Positions 42,147-53,535 are shown, numbered from the stretch's first letter. The stretch: DNA of 64,000 nucleotides from Sphaerolaimus hirsutus (GCA_964036195.1 OZ038460.1:1925504-1989503), one strand, 5' to 3'. A program made the numbers and translations. Notes: generated by a model not told the origin, from the letters alone.

Positions 42147-42609
42147 GTCCAATTGACGGTTGGCACTTGTCCAAAACGTAAATATCCGCTTTTAAACAAC
42201 ATGGAAGCGTGAACGTTTGTAGAAAAAATAGCTAAAAACAACGATACATGGAAAAAATCGATGAATGTAAAAAAAATACTACAAAACGTGGGAAAAGGCT
42301 AATAACGTACATATTTACCTACGAAGCGGCAATTTTTTCATTTTGAGAAAAGTGGTGCGATAACAGTTTGAAAATGTCGCCTTGACAAACATGAATTTGA
42401 CAATGAAAACAATTTGTTGACAGATAAACTACATTTGGCGGAGAGAAGAAACAACAGTTTGTGTTAAATTTACTTCACTTCTCTGAGAGACTGTGGTCAA
42501 TACCGCAGGTTATAAGTGAGAAGTTACAACAAGTGAAGATCAAGTAAAAAGTTTAAAGGCATTCAATACCTATAAGAGGCAAGCCAAGACATACCTACCT
42601 AATTGTTTT
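42147..42609. other. AT-rich, GAAGTTACAACAAGTGAAG words
   Basis: 42497-42570 resembles the left part of an AAGTGAGAAGT element that continues after 43046 (CACTTATAAATTGACTTGTC); the two MITEs between them look like later insertions. Confidence 0.4.
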
Positions 42610-43045
42610 TACCGTATTTCTTCTAATAGAACGGCATACCTCCAATAGAACGGCACCTCCAATAGAACGGCAGGTTTTGGCACACTTTTGCGCTCACGAA
42701 AACAATAGAACGGCAGCCTCCAATTGAACGGCACCTCCAATAGAACGGCAGGTATACATTATGGTCCGAGTGTGCCAAAACACAAAAATTAGTAGAAAAT
42801 GGATTGTGAGAATGTTCAATGCGTGCAATCAATTAGCTGCTAAATGTCAAATCGATGCTCTTACATTAAAATATTGCTCAAGCTTCATTAGAAATAAGGC
42901 TCATGTTCACATAAGAAATGTGTGAAAAAATCGGTTAAAAAAATAGAACGGCAGTCTCCAATAGAACGGCACCTCCAATAGAACGGCAGGTAAAAAAGTT
43001 GACGAAAAAATAGAACGGCGCTCTTCTATTAGAAGAAATACGGTA
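42610..43045. mobile_element. TA-type MITE, CCGTATTTCTTCTAATAGA ends, AATAGAACGGCA unit
   Basis: TACCGTATTTCTTCTAATAG / CTATTAGAAGAAATACGGTA are inverted ends with TA at both borders. Unit CCTCCAATAGAACGGCA (17 bp) occurs several times at 42630-42755 and again at 42950-42990 in the same orientation. The centre is unique. Confidence 0.9.
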
Positions 43046-43208
43046 TTTGTTTTTCAAAGTGTTATTGTTAAAAATACCTTTTCTGACTTGCCATTATGTC
43101 TTTTGATTTGCTACTTATAATTTGACTTGTCTTTAAACTTCTTACTTATCTCTTCACGTGGCACTTATAAATTGACTTGTCTTTTCACTTGCCATTTGTC
43201 TATTGACT

Positions 43209-43298
43209 TACCGTATTTCCTCGAAATACCCCCAGGGGGTTTATTACATCGCCAGCAATTTCTAGGGGGGTGAGAGGGTAATTCTAGGAAATACGGTA
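43209..43298. mobile_element. Minimal TA-type MITE
   Basis: TACCGTATTTCCTCGAAATA / ATTCTAGGAAATACGGTA, 90 bp, with CCCAGGGGG centred near the left and GGGGGGTGAGAGGG on the right. TA at both borders. Confidence 0.85.
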
Positions 43299-43376
43299 TA
43301 GGTAAATTGACTCGTCTCTTGACTTTTTCCTGCCCTTTCATTTCGCTAATAACTTATCACTTATAAGCTCTTTTTA

Positions 43377-43621
43377 TACTCGGCGGACATGATACTCTAC
43401 CCTCGCACTGATTTATGTCTCGTGTTGGAAGCGTGCCAATGAGTATTAAATCATGCGATTTCCGTAAAAAGATGAAAAAATTCATCGATGTCAATATGTT
43501 AATGAATAACATTATGACAACAATCAATTTTGTCATATTTTTATGAAACTAGCACGTGTTAATCATCGTTGGCACACTTCCAGCGGGAACCACCGGTGGA
43601 AGGTGTAAAGTAACCGGAGTA
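43377..43621. mobile_element. TA-flanked MITE, TACTCGGCGGAC end; inverted copy of 6248-6492
   Basis: 245 bp from TACTCGGCGGACATGATACT to TTACTTTACACC-complement CCGGAGTA. TA flanks both ends. By eye roughly nine bases in ten match the copy at 6248-6492, read on the opposite strand. Confidence 0.88.
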
Positions 43622-43689
43622 TACGTGCTCACTTGTGCAATTTGCACCTCACGGAATCCATCTTGTAAACTGGCAAATTTCATCGAATA

Positions 43690-43905
43690 TGTTGAAAGTT
43701 TCTAATGCGTTTAAAACAGATTTATCAGTTTTGGACATGGAAACCTAAATTTTGTAAACTATAAAACAGCTTTGAAACATTTGAGTTTGCCGGAAAAAAA
43801 GTCCATTATCTAAAAAATATGAGGATCAAAAAAGTGATTTTGTTAAACTCGAATTCGTTCAAAGATGATTTATAAGTCTTCGAAATTTAAGTTGAAAACT
43901 AAAAA
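43690..43905. mobile_element. Degenerate GTTCAAA(A/G)xxGATTTAT MITE
   Basis: ATGCGTTTAAAACAGATTTA and TTCGTTCAAAGATGATTTAT arms, with CATTTGAGTTTGCCGG in the middle. Terminal CACACTAGT is lost. Same family as 28484. Confidence 0.45.
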
Positions 43906-44214
43906 AATTGCACGAAAATTGATGTATAATGTCAAAAAATCTCAGAACATTTCTCTATGAACCACAAAACAATTGAAACTGGGCCCAAAATCGAACAGAA
44001 AATCGCCCAAAAATGGCTACAAACTTTCCAATCAAAAGATATATAAAATAATACGCAAAAGTTCAATGACGCCTCAGGTTCATCCGCTCAAGTGTAAATA
44101 AATTTCGGCGCCCATAAAAAAACTACAATATCACAATGGCAAAGATATGGGAAAACCGCCAGTGGTCAGCGCACGGGAGATTGAACTTGACATTCAGGGG
44201 CGCAAAATGTTGTC

Positions 44215-44560
44215 GCAAAGTTTGCGTCAAAAAATACTTATGTCTTGGTCGATAACGCGGCAGCTGGATACTTATGTACACTCGGCGGACCGCAATGTAT
44301 GTGCAGAATCTTACCATAATTTAATGAATAAAATCTTGTGATAATTTCGTAATAAATTACCTAGTCTTGAAAAATGTAAAAATGAAATATTTTGATGAAA
44401 ATTTTTATAATTTTTGCTTCATTTTTCAGACGGGTTATGGTAGGTTTCCATACTAGGTGTTATTTCCGCAGAGTATACGAACGTTCACAAAAAATAATTT
44501 CCAAAAGAAAAAGGCGGAGTCGTGTACAAGCGATGAATTTTTTTTCACGAAACGTTTTTT
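44215..44560. repeat. Dispersed repeat interrupted by a TA-flanked MITE
   Basis: 44240-44278 (TGTCTTGGTCGATAACG ... GGATACTTATGTA) and 44478-44545 (CGTTCACAAAAAATAATTTC ... AAAGGCGGAGTCGTG) are contiguous, on the other strand, at 56930-57045, which lacks the MITE between them. The homologous DNA there is an empty site. Confidence 0.8.
44279..44475. mobile_element. TA-flanked MITE, (T/C)ACTCGGCGGACC ends
   Basis: CACTCGGCGGACCGCAATG / GGTGTTATTTCCGCAGAGTA. TA sits at 44277-44278 and 44476-44477. Arms include TCTTACCATAAT / GTTATGGTAGGTTTCCATAC. Homologous to 27210-27397. Insertion into TA is supported by the empty site at 56930-57045. Confidence 0.88.
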
Positions 44561-44631
44561 CTCTAAAACCCTGAAACGTTCGATCACGTAAATATTTACG
44601 TTATTAAATGCATAGCGTGTCAGTAAATTAC

Positions 44632-44740
44632 AAAAAGCTAGTTGAAGTGAGTGGAAGACACTTCACCGTAAACTTCGTGAAGTGTGTGGAAGTGAGTGGA
44701 AGTGCCCTCACAGAGCGCACTTCCACACACTTCACGAACC
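44632..44740. repeat. GTGAAGTGTGTGGAAGTG foldback
   Basis: GAAGTGAGTGGAAGACACTT and CGTGAAGTGTGTGGAAGTG on one side and CACTTCCACACACTTCACG on the other, around CCCTCACAGAG. Related to 19775-20345. Confidence 0.6.
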
Positions 44741-45039
44741 CATTTTTTGCTGTGATTGTTTTCTGCCAATGACAAATGGCATATATGTCCTCTAAGTAGA
44801 ATGATAGTGCCAAATAAAAAGGCATTAGTGTTATTTTCATCCCAAGTCAAAGGTCCTTGTACCCTTCCACATGACAAATACTTTTGCATCACTTTTGATT
44901 TGTTCCTTGCAAGGAAATGTATTATTATTTTTCTATTTGCAATCAAAGGCTACCATTTTTAATGAGAAAAAATGCACAGATAATTTTAACAACTTTTTAA
45001 GAATCTTAAAACTTTTTAAAAAAACCGTCAAAGTATAAC

Positions 45040-45245
45040 GTGTCAGATCCAGTTTACTGATCGGACTTCACACTAAACCAAGATTGTTACTGTATTTTGA
45101 TGAATTAAGTCACTTTGAAAATTGTGCACCAGAAACACACACCCAAAGTGAGAAAGAACAATGTGAAGTGACGAGAAAGAAAGAAATTTTTTGGCTTTTT
45201 ATCCAAATGGATTATGGAAGATTTCATTGTAAAATGTGCTGTTAG
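45040..45245. repeat. Dispersed repeat (TGTATTTTGATGAATxAAG / GATTTCATTGTAAA)
   Basis: TGTATTTTGATGAATTAAGT and ATTGTGCACCA recur at 58589-58626 and, diverged, at 24208. GAAGATTTCATTGTAAAATG recurs at 18222 and 130. Terminal structure unclear. Confidence 0.5.
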
Positions 45246-45274
45246 TGAGCCATAAAACTTTATATTTATCTCAA

Positions 45275-45472
45275 CAGGGGGCAGTCCCAAGCCCTGTAAA
45301 GTGTAAAGTAAAGTGTCAAATGTAAAGTCAAATGCAAAGTCAAGTGTCAATCAAAACAAAAAAGAAAAGATTTGATTACTGAAATTTGCATGACAATTGA
45401 CAGTTTACTTTGCCTTTGACTTTACATTTGACACTTTACTTTTCACTTTACAGGGCTTGGGACTGCCACCAG
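45275..45472. mobile_element. GGCAGTCCCAAGCCCTGTAAAG MITE, inverted near-copy of 26549-26746
   Basis: CAGGGGGCAGTCCCAAGCCC / GGGCTTGGGACTGCCACCAG. Interior nearly identical to 26549-26746, and the right flank 45473-45540 also matches that copy's left flank. Confidence 0.85.
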
Positions 45473-45540
45473 AAAGTTTTAAAAGAAATTTTCCAACCCA
45501 CCCAAAAATCAATCCAAATAAAACAAAGCACTTAAAAACG
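45473..45540. repeat. Flank co-duplicated with a MITE
   Basis: AAAGTTTTAAAAGAAATTTT followed by CCAACCCACCCAAAAATCAA matches the complement of 26486-26548 almost perfectly and stops at TTAAAAA in both places. Confidence 0.8.
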
Positions 45541-45878
45541 AGTAAAAATTTACAATGATCAACTAGTCGCCTCGAAAATCGGCAAACCCAAAATCTCACC
45601 ACACAACAGTCAATTGATATTGAACCCCACAGAGAATATACCCAACTGAATATACCAAAACTGAACCCATACTTCAACAATGGGACGCGGTGCGAATAAA
45701 TAATGTAATGTAATACATTACACTGCTCTCATGCATTGTGCACACGCGCAATGTCACCTTGACGGAGTGGGATTGGGGGTGGGAAAATGGCGCCTGGCGC
45801 CAAAAAAATGGCGTTGGTACTGGCGTCAAAGTGAGTTTGTGTGATGTGGACGTGGTTTGAAGTATCTTGAAGTGTAAA

Positions 45879-46191
45879 TACCGTGTTTGCTTGAATAGTT
45901 CCCCCCTCGAATAATCCCCCCTGTAAGTCGAGTGAGGAAAAAATAATCCCCCCTCGAATAATCTCCTCTTAAAGATATTTGATCAATGATTTGTGCCAAA
46001 TTTTAACAAAAATGGCACGTTTTTGTGTGAAAAATGCATATTTCATCAAATGACTTGATAGAAAGATACTCAAAAAATTTTGACGTAAGAATAATTCCCC
46101 CTCGAATAATTCCCCCCTCAAATAGTTCCCCCCTCAAAAAAATCTGGGGAAATAATAATCCCCCAGGAGGATTATTCAAGCAAATACGGTA
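45879..46191. mobile_element. TA-type MITE, CCGTGTTTGCTTGAATAG ends
   Basis: TACCGTGTTTGCTTGAATAG / TTATTCAAGCAAATACGGTA with CCCCCTCGAATAATCCCCCC units on both sides. Interior ATTTTAACAAAAATGGCACG is shared with 264-602. TA at both borders. Confidence 0.9.
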
Positions 46192-47682
46192 TTTGTGCTA
46201 TGATGCTTCATTCTGTTGGCAAGAGCTGTGCAGCAACATACAATTTTTTGGTGAAGTCAAATGCTTTACTATGTTTTACACAAACAAGTTTCAAGTGTAA
46301 AAATGTACATTATGTGTCACAGCACTGATACTGCTAAGTGCCTTAACAATTTTGGAAATGCATGGAAATAACATCCAACACGGTAACAAAAACAAACCAT
46401 GCAATCCACGTATACATTTCATTCATTCATATCCTTTAACAAAAAAGGAGTCACCGTGGCGCCAGCGCCAAAACCATGGCGCCAGTCGAACCCTTATCGC
46501 GGGGCTCACTCAACTCCGGCACGCAATTTATTAGCGCAGCGACGACTTTCGACCGTGAGCATATCCCCAGCGGACTTTTTTTGGGGGTCACACACTTTTC
46601 GGGTATATATCCGAAATTTGGGGGGGGGGTAGAATATCGAGATGATTGGATATTTATTTGCGGTCGGGGGGGGGGGGGTAAATTCGAAAATGTCCGGAGA
46701 GATTGTCAAGGTTATGGCTGGACTTGTTCATTCAGTCGATTATTTACCATTTGAGTTGCATTGTTCTGCGTGGTTAGACAGACACAACGGATTGTGACTT
46801 TGAAACTAGAGATCTAAATTTATACGTATTTAATTGAACACTTTGTCAAGCCAGGGAACCCAGGAATGTTAAAAATACCATGTCAAGTGTCAATATGAAC
46901 TTTTACTGCGAAATGAACTTATAGTTGACAAAGTGATACCTTTTTTAATTGTTGACAATCCTCTGGCTACAGAATTGGATATTATACAAGGGCTAATTCC
47001 ATATTGGGACAAACACAAAAAGACATGTTCACAAATACAAAAACTTGAATAGTGACACAAACTACACATGCATACCCAGAAAAATTGTTACAGTCATCTA
47101 TTGGATCTTTGTCTTTGACATTATTGTCTTTGAGAATATGAAATTTATTTCAAATTGTCCCAATCTGGAACTGCACCCTGGTAACTTAGGTTCCTGTTTC
47201 AAATCACTCAAATTTTAGCGCCGCACGTGCAGTCGCGCCGCGTGAGTTCAAACTTTTCAAAACCACAATTCTACAAAACTTCCACAGCTGCACAACAATC
47301 GGCTGGACATGCAATGTTTTATTGCATACCATTTCAATGTGTATCTTGAGTAATGACTGAATTTATGTGTAATTTTAGCTGATGGTGTGGTTCAATTGTT
47401 TATGTGAATACCAGAAGTAAATGAAAATGACATTTGGTGTTGTTTTTCAACTTTTGGATGTTTTTCAACTTTAGTTTTCTGATAGTCATCAAGTGAAGTT
47501 TCCTAGGCACAGCAACAATTACCACACACTATCAGACAAATTTGTCAAATGTAAAGTAAACTGAAAAGTGCTCACTAAAATCTTGTTTGTTTTTTTCTGC
47601 TGGGCATTTGACATTTTGCATCACTAATCATCATTTTATGTTCACTAATTTCACATGTTAGGCACTCCACATGCTGGCAACG
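46192..47682. other. No supported gene; G-runs and GGCGCC relic
   Basis: TGGCGCCAGCGCCAAAACCA at 46458-46477 and G-runs at 46619-46629 and 46665-46678 lie in overlapping open frames (46352-46754) that are compositional. 47215-47245 is GCGCCGC-rich. 47530-47650 has AAATGTAAAGTAAACTG words of the AGTGTCAA group. The rest is unique and AT-rich. Confidence 0.4.
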
Positions 47683-48050
47683 CTGGAATGTCAACTGATT
47701 TGGAGTCAACTCATTTTAGCTGAATTTAGGTTGCAGGATTATTTTTAAGTGCATATGTGGCAATGTTGAATAGGAATCAATATTGCCATGTGCATTTGAA
47801 CATGGTTTCACAACCCATAAACAAAAATCTTGTTGAAAACCATTTGACCAGTTGACATTGGGATGTCAACTGATGTCAACTGCACCAACCAGTTTTCATC
47901 AAGATTTCAGTTTATGGGTCGCGAAACCATGTTCAAATGCACATGGCAATATTGATTCTGTTTTGACATTGCCGCATGTGCACTTGAAATTGTCATGCAA
48001 CCAAAATTGAGCTAAAATAGAGTTGACACTGAAACCAGTTGACATTCCAG
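47683..48050. mobile_element. Large foldback, CTGGAATGTCAACTG ends
   Basis: CTGGAATGTCAACTGATTTG / GAAACCAGTTGACATTCCAG ends. Arms of more than 150 bp follow (TTTTAGCTGAATTTAGGTTG; TTGCCATGTGCATTTGAACA; CAACCCATAAAC and complements), meeting near 47860 at TTGGGATGTCAACTGATGTC. Arm similarity stays high throughout. It ends next to GTGTGTGTGGCGCC, as in the CACACTAGT family. Confidence 0.88.
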
Positions 48051-48273
48051 TGTGTGTGGCGCCTTACCAGGAGTGATTTTTTTACAGAAATCAATGTGAG
48101 ATTTTTGTCAACAAAAGGATTCATGGCGGGTGAAATATACATAAAGTTCGACTTAAAATTTCAATCAAGTATCCAAAATACTATACACTATCCACACCAA
48201 AAACTCCCAAAGGATACGCAATGCACGATACGTACCGATACTTCACATTCCCTCCATAAATCCGCCTGTACAC

Positions 48274-49210
48274 TAGTGATGTTAAAGGCACCGGGAAAAA
48301 TGGCACCGCACCGCACCGGCACCTTTGCCAACGCATGAAAAGGGCACCTGGCACCCTGGGGCACCGGCCAGAAAATGGCACCGCACCGCACCGGCACCGG
48401 TGCCTTTTGGAAAAAATGCCACCGGCACCGAAGGGCACCGGCGGGTTGCCGGTGCTAGCACCGAAAGGCACCGCACCGGGCTGGAATTTCTGAAGTAAAT
48501 ATCGGGCAGTTTCTCAGTGGTCTCACCTTTGGCAGTGCATATTTCCATGAATTTTCAACCGATTTTGATGGTTGAACACTTAAAATGATCAGAATGATGT
48601 GGCAATCACTTTTATGAAGCAATTAGAATGATAACAAATGAAAGATAAAATATTTAATTCACTGCAATGTCCATAGCCACTATTGTCTACTGATCGGAGT
48701 CGTTGCTGTACAGAGAATGGAACAATCTCTGTCATAAACTGACAACAAATTTTGAACAAACAAGTAAGATAAATAAAAAATATAAAAATGATTTAAAATT
48801 CAAAAAAAATTTAGATTCGCTCATCAGATACTGTATCGGGTATAATGGATTTCACAGTGTAGGTATATTTATTTGATGGGAGGTTTACAAAATAGGCAAA
48901 AACGGTTGGGTAAATATATCGCTGTTTTTTAAATATGAATAAGCACATACTATGGACAAAATTGCACAGCACATGAAGCCTTGGCCGGTGCCTTTCCCGG
49001 TGCCTTTTACCTTGCCTTGGTGCTAGCACCTTTGGCACCGGCAAAAAAATGGCACCGCACCGCACCGGCACCGGTGCTATTCTGAAAAAAATGGCACCGG
49101 CACCGGCATGGCACCCCTGAAGATTGCAATGGCACCGCACCAGCACCGGTGCTGGTGCCCTTCGGTGCCCAGCACCGGGGCACCGGTGCCCCGGTGCCTT
49201 TACATCACTA
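48274..49210. mobile_element. hAT MITE, TAGTGATGTTAAAGGCACCGGG ends, GGCACC word arrays
   Basis: TAGTGATGTTAAAGGCACC / GGTGCCTTTACATCACTA with a perfect 8-bp duplication CTGTACAC (48266-48273 and 49211-49218). GGCACCG(CACC) arrays fill about 210 bp on the left and 220 bp on the right. The central 480 bp is AT-rich and nearly the same in the copy at 52638-53535. The 200-codon minus-strand frame (48811-49413) starts outside, runs through the array and has no domain. Confidence 0.95.
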
Positions 49211-49485
49211 CTGTACACACCTGTGTCTACATAAAACCCCCCATGGTACAGTCCACACCAGCTGCCCTCCAAACTACACGCAAATAAATACAAGTCCGAC
49301 CCAAAACTCAAACGGTGCCATGCACGGCGCCCCAAAATTCGAAACAGCCACATGTCACATGGACGAAACAATAAACAAACAGATGCGTGCGTGCAAGGTC
49401 GCCGCGCCCGCAATTTGCCTCTCTAATTGGAGGCTGGCCCGTGCGAAGGGGAACGAATGCTAGTAGGGTTGTCGCATGGCTCTTC

Positions 49486-49575
49486 ACCCACTAGTTGACA
49501 TTGACACCAAATGTCACCTGGTCCCCATTCCAATTCAAAGCTTGCTCAGGAGCCCACCAACGACGTTCAAATTCA
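49486..49575. mobile_element. Left arm of a CTAGTTGACA long-inverted-repeat element
   Basis: CACTAGTTGACATTGACACC and CCAATTCAAAGCTTGCTCAG match 7931-8010. The right arm is missing. Confidence 0.65.
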
Positions 49576-50578
49576 AAAGTGTTGGATCAGTAGGAAAAGC
49601 AAAAGCAAAAAGCGGGAATAATATGGTAAATAAGTAGTGAATAAAGTCATGTGCTCGGTGAAGTGACAAGTCGTTTTGTAAACGTAACATGAATATCTCC
49701 CACCTTCCCTTGAGAAACCCCCGCATCTGACATTATTATTGCAGGCATAAAAAGCTTAAAAATACATCAAGCAAGTCAAATACAGAGGGAATTGTTCAAG
49801 GTCCTCTCTGAATCATTCAATGGGTTTGAGAATGAACTTTACTTCAAATTTTGTGCAAATGTTACAAAAAGTGTTACATCGAAAAGCTTACCCATCAAAA
49901 CTGTCTCATTAGAAAAGAAATCTTCGAGATATTTAATCAAGAGTATATGGTAAATCTAGATGGCTTATACTGTAAAATACAATCACTCTATAACTATGAA
50001 ATATCATAAATACCTACTGTATTTCAGTTTTGATTCGAACAGAAAAGTGTGTGGAATAGAATAAAATATAATAATGCGGTCAGTGGTAGTTTTAAATTGG
50101 GGTTCAGTGACACTATGCTGGGAACAACTGAAAGAAATCCGTGCGCGCGATCACTGTAAAATATGACACTTTACATGTGTATTTATGTGGGTAATGTATG
50201 TCATAAATTTTTTTCGGTGCCAACTTTGGGCTGGCGCCAAGTCAAGTGATAAGACAAGTTGACGATTATTTGAGAGAGTTATAAATTGCGGGTTATGTAG
50301 GTAATTAAATATAGCGTAATACACATTTATTACGTAACACATATTAATCATTTAACGCATAATTATTATATAACACATATTTATGAAGAAAATATGCAAC
50401 TAAAGTGACAGCCTTGTAAAGTGACAAGTTTGGAAAAAAGTTGCAAATTTCACGTAAAATGTCAACTCAACATAAAATTTCATTCAACACCCTGACTCGA
50501 CATGTAACTTTCCTCCATTCTCTCCACCTACTTCACATTAAACTCGACAAATCATAACTATTCTACAATCGCATCAGC
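49576..50578. other. Mostly unique AT-rich DNA
   Basis: No supported gene or repeat between 49740 and 50150. 50225-50240 has TTTGGGCTGGCGCC, and 50330-50390 repeats AACACATATTxAT three times. Confidence 0.4.
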
Positions 50579-50960
50579 ACCGTGGCGCCGGCCAAGGTGT
50601 CAGAAATCAACGATTTGATACCTGTATGCCGTCACGCCGTTGCACATAACCTCGTTGAGGGAATGAGGTGGTCATGTAAAAGCGCCAGCACCATGGCGCC
50701 GGCGCCATAGTTTTTGGTGGCGCCAGGAAAAATAGCACCATGAATGTTTTCATAGGATTGGCGCCAAGCGCCAATAAGCCGCAGTGAAAGAATGGATATG
50801 GGTTAAAAGCGCCACGGCGACGCGCCTCCTATCCCAGGGGTTAGCGCCATAGCGCTTCTCCTGGGCGCTAGCGACATGGCTCCATTTTCCCTGGCGTTAA
50901 CGCCATGACCACTTTTTCCTAGGCGCTAGCGTCATGGCTAGGCTCTGCACAGGTGGCCAA
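50579..50960. mobile_element. GGCGCC-word MITE cluster, decayed
   Basis: Two or more GGCGCC-rich segments. One begins TGGTCATGTAAAAGCGCCAG (50669), a variant of the TGGTGATGTAAAAGCG hAT end at 29733, and reaches about 50780. The other (50810-50945) has GGCGCTAGCG(A/T)CATGGCT repeats. No duplication recognised. Confidence 0.55.
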
Positions 50961-51154
50961 TCATTAGATCCAAGTGTCAAGTACAACTTGTGTAGGGATC
51001 ATGGAATTGACACAAAGCACGCGGTTTGGTTACTGGGGATGGGAAGAAACAGGGGACTTTTTAAGTGTTTTTTGTTGATTTTTTAAATTTACAAAATAAA
51101 AATATCTCCGACCACAAAACGATACAAAAATTTATAAATTACCCACAAAATATG

Positions 51155-51577
51155 TACCCTAAATCCTTTAATAAGACCCCAGGGGAGTTATTTTTTCGTC
51201 AGAAGTTTTGGAAGGGGGAGTTATTCAAGGGGGGGGGAGTTATTCGAGGGGAGGAGTTATTATTTCCTCGGGCAACTTGGAATTAATTCATTGTATGGAT
51301 GCAGTATATAAGCCCATGTAATTCAGGTATTTCACTGTCCAACAACAACAAAACAATGAATATACACTGCATACACATTATGTATCTGCTGTCACTGCCA
51401 TAGGCTACTATTCTTTTATAGTTTTGTATCGTATCCTTTTCATCAGAGGGAGGAGTTATTTAAGAGGGGGGAGTTATTCAAGGGGGGAGTTATTTTTTTC
51501 CTCACCCCGCCAGCAGGGGGGACTTATTCAAAGGGGGAGTTATTCGAGGAGGGGGTCTTATTCCAGGATTTGCGGTA
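51155..51577. mobile_element. TA-type MITE variant, ACCCTAAATCCTTTAATAAG end
   Basis: TACCCTAAATCCTTTAATAA / TTATTCCAGGATTTGCGGTA. Units GGGGGGAGTTATTCAAGG and GGGAGTTATTCGAGG (16-17 bp) are repeated at both ends in the same orientation. The interior (51250-51420) is unique. Confidence 0.75.
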
Positions 51578-51824
51578 GATAATTTTCAGAAATTTCCCAA
51601 CATTTTTGACCGGTGCATCAACAGAATGTACCTAGTTGACCTTGTTGACCATGCATCCATACCAAATACCTAGAATACAATGGCAAAATTTATCCACAGT
51701 GATTCAATGGCTGGGAGAGTTCGCTATGTCAACTGACTCTTTCTGGGAACTGAAAATAGGGGACGATGTTTTTTGAAAGAATGGTGGCATTTTTAGAATA
51801 CCTTTTTCGTACAAAGTGAGCAGG

Positions 51825-52246
51825 TACCGTAAATGCTCTATTAGGACGACCCCCCTCCAATAAAGCGACCTCTCCAATAGTACGACCCCCTTTGGCACGT
51901 TGTCTAAGTATAAAGCGACCCTCTCCAATAATGCGACCCCCTCCAATAATGCGACACCCAAAGAAAAATAAAAAATAGAAAACGGACGTAAAAAAATGAT
52001 GTTGCAATCTTCGGACGTTGCTAATTAGGTAAATTTAGCAAATTTTGTGGGATTGTGGTGATTTTTGCTTAACAATATTGTTTTACGATGCCTTGCTCAT
52101 ACGAGTTACATGAACATTTGAGTTGTTGAGGTGTCGAAAGATACAATGCGACCCTCTCCAATAAAGCGACCCCTCCAATAATGCGACCCCCAAAAATGTG
52201 CTGAAAACAATAAACCGACAGTCGCCTTATTGGAGCATTTACGGTA
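51825..52246. mobile_element. TA-type MITE, CCGTAAATGCTC ends, CTCCAATAATGCGACCC unit
   Basis: TACCGTAAATGCTCTATTAG / TTATTGGAGCATTTACGGTA with TA borders. CCCTCCAATAATGCGAC units lie at 51848-51958 and 52145-52190. It has the same architecture as 42610-43045 with a different unit. Confidence 0.88.
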
Positions 52247-52292
52247 TATATTTACAAATGAGGAATTCTAACAATTGTCCCGCTCCACGCAC

Positions 52293-52484
52293 ACTAAATT
52301 GTTTGCGGCCAAAATTTCGGAAACTTATAAATCGGCCTTGAACGCATTTGAGTTCACCGGAAAGAGGAGTCGGTCAACTACCGTTGATGGCTCCCCATTC
52401 CTGTAAACTCGAATGCATTCAAAGCCGATGTACAGCTTCTGAATATATTTGGCCGTAAACTATTCAATGTGCAGCCACAATGCC
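52293..52484. mobile_element. CGCACACTA-ended MITE
   Basis: CCACGCACACTAAATTGTTT / AAACTATTCAATGTGCAGCC ends with ATAAATCGGCCTTGAACGCA and TGCATTCAAAGCCGATGTAC arms. The centre TCAACTACCGTTGATGG is palindromic. Same family as 28484. Confidence 0.7.
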
Positions 52485-52637
52485 ACAAGATGACATATTC
52501 CTTTAAATAGTTTCAATAACGCTTTGCCAAAGTTTCAGAGCCCGGAAATAACCCGCCTAATTACAGTGAACTGTCATTATAAACCTATCATAAGTGAATC
52601 GCGAATTTTGTGGCAGCCCAGATCTCTGCCCCGACTG

Positions 52638-53535
52638 TAGTGATGTTAAAGGCACCGGGAAAAATGGCACCGCACCGCACCGGCACCGGTGCCTTTTGGA
52701 AAAAATGGCACCGGCACCGAAAGACACCGGCGGGTTGCCGGTGCTAGCACCGAAAGGCACCGCACCGGGCTGGAATTTCTGAAGTAAATATCGGGCAGTT
52801 TCGCAGCGGTCTCACCTTTGGAAGTGCATATTACCATGAATTTTCAACCGATTTTAATGGTTGAGCACTTAAAATGATCAGAATGATGTGGCAATCACTT
52901 TTATGAAGCAATTACAATGATTACAAATGAAAGAAAAAATATTTAATTCACTACAATAGTACAATGTCCATAGCCACTGTTGTCTACTGATCGTAGTCAT
53001 TGCTGTAAAGAGAATGAAACTATCTCTGTCATAAACTGACAACAAATTTTGAACAAAAAAGTAAGATAAATATAAAATATAAAAATGATTTAAAATTCAA
53101 CAAAATTTAGATTAGCTCATCAGATCACGTATCGGGTATAATGGATTTCACTGTAGGTATATTTATTTGATGGGAGGTTTACAAAATAGGCAAAAACGGT
53201 TGGGTAAATATATCGCTGTTTTTTGAAATATGAATAAGCACATACTAGGGACAAAATTGCACAGCACATGAAGCTTTGGCCGGTGCCTTTCCCGGTGCCT
53301 TTTACTTTGGCCCTGGTGATAGCACCTTTGGCACCGGCAAAAAAATGGCACCGCACCGCACCGGCACCGGTGCTATTCTGAAAAAAGTGGCACCGGCACC
53401 GGCATGGCACCCCTGAAGATTGCAATGGCACCGCACCAGCACCGGTGCTGGTGCCCTTCGGTGCCCAGCACCGGTGCTGGTGCCCTTCGGTGCCCAGCAC
53501 CGGGGCACCGGTGCCCCGGTGCCTTTACATCACTA
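52638..53535. mobile_element. hAT MITE, second copy of 48274-49210
   Basis: TAGTGATGTTAAAGGCACC / GGTGCCTTTACATCACTA. GCCCCGAC (followed by two extra bases TG) on the left and GCCCCGAG on the right are probably the 8-bp duplication with one change. The centre matches 48490-48960 closely. The right array has an additional CAGCACCGGTGCTGGTGCCC unit. Confidence 0.92.

Noticed and set aside
42610-43045. Regularly spaced AATAGAACGGCA units considered as a CRISPR array
   Set aside because: Units are 17 bp, adjacent or with repeat-derived spacing, and lie between transposon inverted ends; there are no unique spacers of constant length.
48811-49413. 200-codon minus-strand frame, the longest in the window
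   Set aside because: Much of it reads the GGCACC arrays and the AT-rich centre of the hAT MITE at 48274-49210. The corresponding frame in the second copy (53120-53500) is shifted, there is no ATG-based start with context, and there is no domain.
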